This document shows, one piece after another, positions 59,002 to 64,000 of a stretch of DNA of 64,000 bases; within the stretch, counting starts at the first letter, position 1; every line of letters starts with the position of its first letter. Where the stretch lies: assembly GCA_048263775.1 (NCBI GenBank), contig JBLXDU010000003.1, positions 310,001 through 374,000 of the forward strand, given 5' to 3'. The notes under the pieces are model-generated. The model searched no databases. It had not been told where the DNA came from and was given only the letters and a program-made list of their open reading frames with translations. The position numbers and the translations under genes are program-made. This stretch comes from UBA1479 sp048263775 (GTDB lineage: Bacteria > Pseudomonadota > Alphaproteobacteria > Rhodospirillales > Casp-alpha2).

Positions 59002-59111
59002 CCGGTTTTCGTCGCCTCATTCGTCTTATTCACAACACCCCTTTCACAACACCCCTCGCGGTACCAAGCCGCCAAGGCGGCCCAGAAACACAAATATCAA
59101 AGGAAAAACTC

Positions 59112-60389
59112 ATGAAACGACTCATAACCGCATTCGCCGTCGGCTGCATGCTGACCGCCACCGCATCCGGCGCGACGCCCGCCCGGGCGGCGGATCCGGC
59201 AAAGGTGCTCGACACCTATGCCGATATCGCCCATGCCATGTACGAAGACGCCCTGATTACCGCTGAAACCCTTCAGTCCGCCGTCGCGCAACTGGTCGCG
59301 TCGCCCTCGCGCGCAACGCTGCTGCGCGCCCGCGCCGCCTGGATCGCCGCACGCCAGCCCTACCAGCAGACGGAAGGTTACCGTTTCGGCAATGCCGCCG
59401 TTGACGATTGGGAAGGCAAGGTCAACGCCTGGCCGCTCGATGAGGGGCTGATCGACTACGTGGACACCTCCTACGGCAAAGACTCCAAGGACAACCCCTT
59501 CTACACCGCCAACGTCATCGCCAACCCGTCCCTGCGCCTGGGCGGCAAGACCATCGACGCGTCCAAGATTACGCCCGAGTTGATTTCCGGCACGCTGCAC
59601 GAGGTCGACGGCGTCGAAGCCAATGTCGCGTCGGGTTATCACGCCATCGAATTCCTGCTGTGGGGCCAGGATCTGAACGGCACGGGCCCGGGTGCCGGCA
59701 ACCGGCCGCACACGGATTTCGACACCAAGAACTGCACCCACGGCAATTGCGACCGCCGGGCCCAGTACCTGACGGCGGCGACGGAGCTCCTGATTTCGGA
59801 CCTCAAGGACATCGTCGGCCAATGGGCCCCCGGTGGGGCGGCGCGAACTGCCGTAACCGCCGACAAAGCCAAGGGTATCGGCGCCATCATCAAGGGCCTG
59901 GGCAGCCTGTCCTATGGTGAGCTGGCCGGTGAGCGCATCAAGCTCGGCCTCATGCTCCACGATCCCGAGGAAGAGCACGATTGCTTCGCCGACAACACCC
60001 ACAATTCTCACTACTTCGACCAGGTCGGCATGATGTCCATCTACGCCGGCCGCTATGCCCGCATCGATGGCTCCGTTGTCCAGGGCCCGAGCCTGGCCGA
60101 CCTGATCACCGCCAAGGACGCCAAGCTGGCGGCCAAGATCGACGCGGCCTTAAGCGCCACCCTGGCCCGCATGCAGGTCATGAAGGACACGGCCGACCGC
60201 CGTGTCATGGCCTATGATCAGATGATCGGCGAAGGCAACGCCGCCGGGAACAAGATCATCCAGGACGTGGTCGATGGTCTGGTCGCCCAGGCCAAGGCGA
60301 TCGAGAGCGCGATGGCACCACTGGGCCTCTCCGGCGTGTCCTTCGAAGGCTCCGACAGCCTTGACAATCCGTCCGCCGTGTTCAAATAG
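59112..60389 (+). CDS. Imelysin-family (M75-like) protein, first copy
   Basis: The 425-residue exported protein has a signal peptide (1-27, ending ARAA) and two imelysin helical bundles. The family motif GYHAIEFLLWGQD (GxHxxE) is near residue 175, with WEGKVNAWPLDEGLIDYVD before it. The CTHGNCDRRAQYL segment and SLSYGELAGERIKLGLM follow. Imelysins (ICMP/IrpA) are iron-regulated surface or periplasmic proteins, probably for iron uptake, and not proven peptidases. The ATG follows AAAGGAAAAACTC. It sits in an operon with DHOR, a second imelysin and DUF1513, a combination known from many iron-regulated clusters. Confidence 0.94.
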   Translation: MKRLITAFAVGCMLTATASGATPARAADPAKVLDTYADIAHAMYEDALITAETLQSAVAQLVASPSRATLLRARAAWIAARQPYQQTEGYRFGNAAVDDWEGKVNAWPLDEGLIDYVDTSYGKDSKDNPFYTANVIANPSLRLGGKTIDASKITPELISGTLHEVDGVEANVASGYHAIEFLLWGQDLNGTGPGAGNRPHTDFDTKNCTHGNCDRRAQYLTAATELLISDLKDIVGQWAPGGAARTAVTADKAKGIGAIIKGLGSLSYGELAGERIKLGLMLHDPEEEHDCFADNTHNSHYFDQVGMMSIYAGRYARIDGSVVQGPSLADLITAKDAKLAAKIDAALSATLARMQVMKDTADRRVMAYDQMIGEGNAAGNKIIQDVVDGLVAQAKAIESAMAPLGLSGVSFEGSDSLDNPSAVFK

Positions 60390-60496
60390 CAGGGGGGAGA
60401 ACGGGCGGTGGTTTCCGCCCTCCACCGGAAACCACCGCCTGCTCCGACCCGGCCACAGATGGCCACCCGTAGCCTGATCAAGGATACCTGCCCAAG

Positions 60497-62005
60497 ATGT
60501 TTCCGGCCGCCCGCTGGGCCAGCGTTGCCGCCATGGTGGTCTTAACCGCCGGCGCCCCCGCTGCGTCCGGTGACAGGGAACGGGCGGTCGTGAAGCCGGC
60601 CACGGACTTCACCAAGGCCGAGGCCTACGAGGCCATGTCTGGCGGGGCCGCGACCTCGCAAAAGGCCGCCAATGCCGACGCTTTTTCCCATTCGTCGGCC
60701 AATCTGCCGTTTTCCCAGGAGTTGGACTTCAAGGTCGGCAACGGATTCTTCCGCCGGCTCTGGGTGTCCTCCCCGGCGTCGACACGGTCCGCCGACGGCC
60801 TGGGCCCCCTGTTCAACGCCCGGTCCTGCCAACGCTGCCACCTGAAGGACGGGCGCGGCCATCCGCCCCGGGCCAACTGGCCCGATGACAGCGCCGTGTC
60901 CATGTTCCTGCGCTTGTCGATCCCGCCCGAGACCGAAGCGCAAAAGACCCTATTGGCCGAGCTGCGCGCGCCCGTCATCGCCGAACCGACCTACGGCACC
61001 CAGTTGCAGGATTTCGCGGTCCAGGGCATTGATCCCGAAGGCCGCATGCACATCACCTATACCGAGGAGCCTGTCACCTTAGGCGACGGTACGGTCATCC
61101 GCCTGCGTCGCCCTGCCTACACGATCACCGACCTAGCCTATGGCCCCTTGCACCCCCAAACCCGGGTCTCGCCCCGCGTCGCACCGCCGATGATCGGCCT
61201 GGGCCTTTTGGAAATGATCGACGATGCCGACATCGTTCAGGGCGCCGACCCCGATGATGCCGACGGCGACGGCATTTCCGGCCGCGTCCAGCGGGTGTGG
61301 GACAAGGAAGCCGGTAAATCCGCCCTCGGCCGGTTCGGTTGGAAGGCCGGCGACCCGACCGTGCGCCAACAATCGGGCCATGCCTTCGCCGCCGACATCG
61401 GCCTGTCCAACCCCATCGTCCGCGCCCATTGGGGCGACTGCACGGCGGTGCAGACCGCCTGCCGCACGGCTCCCGACGGCGGCACCACACCCGACGCCGA
61501 CAACCCCACCGCAGACGGCATGGAGGCCTCGGAAAAAATCCTCGCCTTGGTCACCTTCTATGCCCGCAATTTGGCCGTACCCAAGCGGCGCAATGTCGAT
61601 GACCCCCAGGTGCTCGCCGGAAAAAAGGTGTTTTACGACAGTGGCTGCGCCGCCTGTCACCGGCCCAAGTTCGTGACCCGCACGGACCCGGCGCGGCCCG
61701 AACATTCCCACCAATTGATCTGGCCCTATACGGACATGCTGCTGCACGACATGGGCGCGGGTTTGACCGACGGCCGGCCGGAAGGCTTGGCCGATGGCCG
61801 CGAATGGCGCACGGCGCCGCTCTGGGGCATCGGTTTGACCGAGACCGTCAGCGGCCATACCTTTTTTCTGCACGACGGCCGCGCCCGCAACCTTTTGGAA
61901 GCCATCCTGTGGCACGGCGGCGAAGCCGAGGCCGCGCGGGAAGCCGTTCGAAAATTACCCACAAAGGAGCGGGAGGCCCTGCTCGCCTTCCTGAATTCAT
62001 TATGA
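60497..62005 (+). CDS. Di-heme oxidoreductase family protein (DHOR, COG3488-type)
   Basis: This 502-residue exported c-type cytochrome has a signal peptide in residues 1-25. The first haem site is ARSCQRCHLKDGRGHPP (about 110), and the second is DSGCAACHRPKF (about 385). DGDGISGRVQRVWD and GDCTAVQTACR are typical of DHOR proteins. The C-terminal LHDGRARNLLEAILWHGGEAE is also standard. It is expected in the periplasm, accepting or donating electrons for the imelysin iron system. The gene overlaps the next imelysin start (ATGA). Confidence 0.93.
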   Translation: MFPAARWASVAAMVVLTAGAPAASGDRERAVVKPATDFTKAEAYEAMSGGAATSQKAANADAFSHSSANLPFSQELDFKVGNGFFRRLWVSSPASTRSADGLGPLFNARSCQRCHLKDGRGHPPRANWPDDSAVSMFLRLSIPPETEAQKTLLAELRAPVIAEPTYGTQLQDFAVQGIDPEGRMHITYTEEPVTLGDGTVIRLRRPAYTITDLAYGPLHPQTRVSPRVAPPMIGLGLLEMIDDADIVQGADPDDADGDGISGRVQRVWDKEAGKSALGRFGWKAGDPTVRQQSGHAFAADIGLSNPIVRAHWGDCTAVQTACRTAPDGGTTPDADNPTADGMEASEKILALVTFYARNLAVPKRRNVDDPQVLAGKKVFYDSGCAACHRPKFVTRTDPARPEHSHQLIWPYTDMLLHDMGAGLTDGRPEGLADGREWRTAPLWGIGLTETVSGHTFFLHDGRARNLLEAILWHGGEAEAAREAVRKLPTKEREALLAFLNSL

Positions 62006-63060
62006 TCCTTCACCGTATTCTTCTTCGTCCCATGGCCGCCTTCCTGCTGGCCGTCACCCTGGCGTCACCGGCGCGGGCCGCCGCCGACACCATCGACTAC
62101 GGCGCGGTCAACACCGCCATCGTCAAGGATCACCTGCTGCCCCGCTATCATACCTTCACCGAAAAGACGGCGGTGCTTGTCGATACCACCGGAAAACTTT
62201 GCCCGAGTATCGGGCCTGCCGCATTGGCCGCCGCCCGTGACGCCTTCCATGGCGCCCTGGACGCCTGGCAGGAAGTCGAACACCTGCGCCAGGGCCCTGC
62301 GGCAATGGCCGACACCCATATCCGCGTCAAGTTCTGGCCCGACCGCAAAAGCCTGGTCGACAAGCACCTGGCGCGTCTGATGGCGAACAAGAACGGCGAT
62401 ATTCTGAAGCCCGACAGCTTCGCCCATGTCTCCATCGCCGTGCAGGGCTTCCCAGCCCTGGAACGCCTGCTGTTCGCCAAAGACGCAGCGGCGGCATTGC
62501 AAAGCAATGATGGTCCGGTCACGCCCTGCGCCGTAGCCAAGGCCATCGCCGTCAACCTGCACGCTATCGCCACAGACCTGGAAGCGCGCTGGACCAAGGA
62601 CCCGGCGGCGGGCCGCCCAGCCAAGCGCGTGACCACCGACCTGTTCAACGATCTGGCCACGGGCCTGGGCGCCGTCGCCGAATTGAAGTTGGGCGCCCCC
62701 CTGGGCGCCGACGGAAAGACCAAGTCCCGCCGGGCGGAAAACTGGCTGAGCGACCGGTCTCTGCGCAACGTGGTGCATAATCTGGTTGCCCTGGAAGACC
62801 TGTACGATGGTCTTGCCACGGCCAAAGGCGCGCATATCGGCAAGGGTGAGGATGATTTGATCCGCCATCAGTTCGCCTATCTGGTCAAGTACGCCCGCGA
62901 TCTGGGCCCATCCATCGCGGCGGTGCTCGAGACCAAGAAAGGACCGTTGCGCATCAAGGTCCTGAAAAGCGACCTCCAGGACCTGCACGAACTGGTCGTC
63001 ATCAATCTGTCCGAGGGGCTCGACCTCGTCCTCGGCTTCAATTCCCTGGACGGAGACTGA
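62002..63060 (+). CDS. Imelysin-family protein, second copy
   Basis: The 352-residue exported protein has a signal peptide (about 1-25, LASPARAAA), one shorter imelysin domain, FHGALDAWQEVEHLRQGPAAM and VSIAVQGFPALERLLF. The last corresponds to the GxHxxE region but lacks the His: it reads QGFPALE. It overlaps the DHOR stop by four bases, so it is translationally coupled. The pair (first full imelysin, second degenerate copy) is typical of this cluster, and the product may be a partner protein of the first. Confidence 0.87.
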   Translation: MILHRILLRPMAAFLLAVTLASPARAAADTIDYGAVNTAIVKDHLLPRYHTFTEKTAVLVDTTGKLCPSIGPAALAAARDAFHGALDAWQEVEHLRQGPAAMADTHIRVKFWPDRKSLVDKHLARLMANKNGDILKPDSFAHVSIAVQGFPALERLLFAKDAAAALQSNDGPVTPCAVAKAIAVNLHAIATDLEARWTKDPAAGRPAKRVTTDLFNDLATGLGAVAELKLGAPLGADGKTKSRRAENWLSDRSLRNVVHNLVALEDLYDGLATAKGAHIGKGEDDLIRHQFAYLVKYARDLGPSIAAVLETKKGPLRIKVLKSDLQDLHELVVINLSEGLDLVLGFNSLDGD

Positions 63061-63062
63061 TC

Positions 63063-64000
63063 ATGGATATGACACGGCGAACCCTGCTCGTCATTGGCGC
63101 CGGTGGTCTGGTCTTTCTCACAGCACCAAGCGTCTGGGCGGCACCAAGCGGTCCGCGTTATCTGGGTGTGCGGCGGTTGGGCGACGGGCGAAGCGAACCC
63201 TTCCGTTTCGCGGCCTGCGTCGCCGATGCCAAGGGCCACATCCTGCGCCAGGTCGACCTGCCCGCGCGCGGCCATGGTTTCGCCCTTCGCCCAGACGGTA
63301 AGCTTGCTGTTGCCCTGGCACGGCGGCCCGGCACCTTCGCCGCCGCCTTCGCCGTCGATGGCGACGGGCCGGCCAAGGTGTTTCACGCCCCCGCTGGGCG
63401 GCATTTCCAGGGCCATGCGGTGTTCGAGCCCACGGGCCGCCACCTGTACGCCACGGAAAACGATTTCGACAACGCGCGCGGCTGCATCGGGGTTTATGAC
63501 GCCGCCGATGGCTTCAAGCGGGTGGCGGAACTGCCGAGCCATGGCATCGGCTGCCACGAACTTGTGCTGATGCCGGATGGTCAGACCGCCGCCGTCGCTA
63601 ACGGCGGTATTCTGACCCACCCGGACAGCGGCCGCGCCAAACTGAACCTGGGCACCATGCGGCCGAACTTGGCCTACGTAGACCTCCGATCCGGTAAACT
63701 GCAGGACACAATCGACTATCCCGACGACCGCCGCCACAAACTAAGCATTCGCCACCTCGCCGCCTTCGACGACGGGCGCGTGGTATTCGCCTGCCAGGAC
63801 CAGGGCCCGGCGTCTGACGGCCTGCAACTGGTCGGTCTGCACCGCCCCGGGTCGGGACGGATCGAGGATCTGGAAGTCCCGGAGGCGACGACCCTGGGTC
63901 TCGACGGTTATTGCGGGTCCGTCGCCGTGGACCGGGGCGGGAACCTAGCCGCGGTCAGCGCACCGCGCGGCAACCGGGTTCTGTTCTGGAACACGGCAAC
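63063..64000 (+). CDS. DUF1513-domain protein (partial, runs off right edge)
   Basis: At least 312 residues are visible from an ATG two bases behind the imelysin stop. A Tat-type leader (MDMTRRTLLVIGAGGLVF) precedes a beta-propeller-like sequence with GHGFALRPDGKLAVALARRPGTFAAAFA, RHLYATENDFDNARGCIGVYD, GCHELVLMPDG and LAYVDLRSGKL. DUF1513 proteins are predicted periplasmic propellers that accompany imelysins and DHOR in iron-responsive clusters. The missing end prevents a length check. Confidence 0.9.
   Translation, partial: MDMTRRTLLVIGAGGLVFLTAPSVWAAPSGPRYLGVRRLGDGRSEPFRFAACVADAKGHILRQVDLPARGHGFALRPDGKLAVALARRPGTFAAAFAVDGDGPAKVFHAPAGRHFQGHAVFEPTGRHLYATENDFDNARGCIGVYDAADGFKRVAELPSHGIGCHELVLMPDGQTAAVANGGILTHPDSGRAKLNLGTMRPNLAYVDLRSGKLQDTIDYPDDRRHKLSIRHLAAFDDGRVVFACQDQGPASDGLQLVGLHRPGSGRIEDLEVPEATTLGLDGYCGSVAVDRGGNLAAVSAPRGNRVLFWNTA

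Noticed and set aside
1..64000. tRNA, rRNA, CRISPR arrays, insertion sequences and prophage genes
   Set aside because: A read-through found no clover-leaf with CCA end, no regularly spaced repeats, and no transposase, integrase or capsid motif.

Overview
The window reads as chromosomal DNA of a GC-rich alphaproteobacterium, most likely a marine Rhodospirillales-type heterotroph. This is inferred from the C4-type 5-aminolevulinate synthase (hemA), the ectABC osmolyte operon, several periplasmic-binding-protein transporters with their own catabolic operons, Crp/Fnr boxes of the alphaproteobacterial type and the imelysin/DUF1513 iron-responsive cluster. I see no rRNA, tRNA, CRISPR, insertion sequence or phage gene. 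Both edges cut genes: a LysR-type regulator on the left and a DUF1513 gene on the right.

Region by region. 1-6.7 kb: a tandem-HTH LysR-type regulator is divergent from a tripartite tricarboxylate transporter (tctCBA), which is followed by LigJ-like hydratase, LigK-like aldolase and SDR genes. This looks like uptake plus the last steps of 4,5-cleavage aromatic degradation. 6.7-15.1 kb (minus): a CitE-like lyase, then an oligopeptide-type ABC transporter (two ATPases, binding protein, two permeases) ending in an M81 (MlrC-like) metallopeptidase. 15.3-18.8 kb: small catabolic units (carboxymuconolactone decarboxylase-like protein, hydroxyisobutyrate dehydrogenase-like enzyme, FMN hydroxyacid dehydrogenase, RraA-like aldolase, ABM monooxygenase). 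19-21.4 kb: a Cache chemoreceptor and a PAS protein with no standard start codon. 21.4-28.6 kb (minus): an acyl-CoA dehydrogenase, ADP-forming acyl-CoA synthetase, RidA, phosphodiesterase, signal-less NMT1-like binding protein and MFS series.

29.1-31.4 kb: ectABC. 31.5-34.8 kb (minus): hemA followed by creatininase-like, metallophosphoesterase and DM13 genes. 35-41 kb: a sodium symporter, rimO, two small paralogous membrane coiled-coil proteins, a metallo-beta-lactamase hydrolase, a formyltransferase-like protein and an SlyD-type isomerase. 41-46.3 kb (minus): a YeeE/YedE pair with DUF2892, a Crp/Fnr regulator, a Na/Pi cotransporter and an MFS carrier. 46.4-57 kb: a histone-deacetylase-like enzyme, an AT-rich orphan gene, a protein with two six-cysteine repeats, ubiX, a benzoylformate-decarboxylase-like enzyme, SDR and CaiB genes, a FrnE-like oxidoreductase, an ArsR/old-yellow-enzyme pair and a nitronate monooxygenase. 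57.2-64 kb: a Fur-type box leads an operon of DUF2325, unknown, imelysin, di-heme oxidoreductase, second imelysin and DUF1513 genes.

Two layers of shared control are visible. A palindrome close to ATTGTATACAAT sits upstream of four separate catabolic units, suggesting one GntR/FCD-type regulator coded elsewhere. TTGAC-N4-GTCAA boxes precede hemA and the YeeE/DUF2892 operon, and a Crp/Fnr protein with a matching recognition helix is coded next to the latter. All statements come from reading the sequence; no database search was run.
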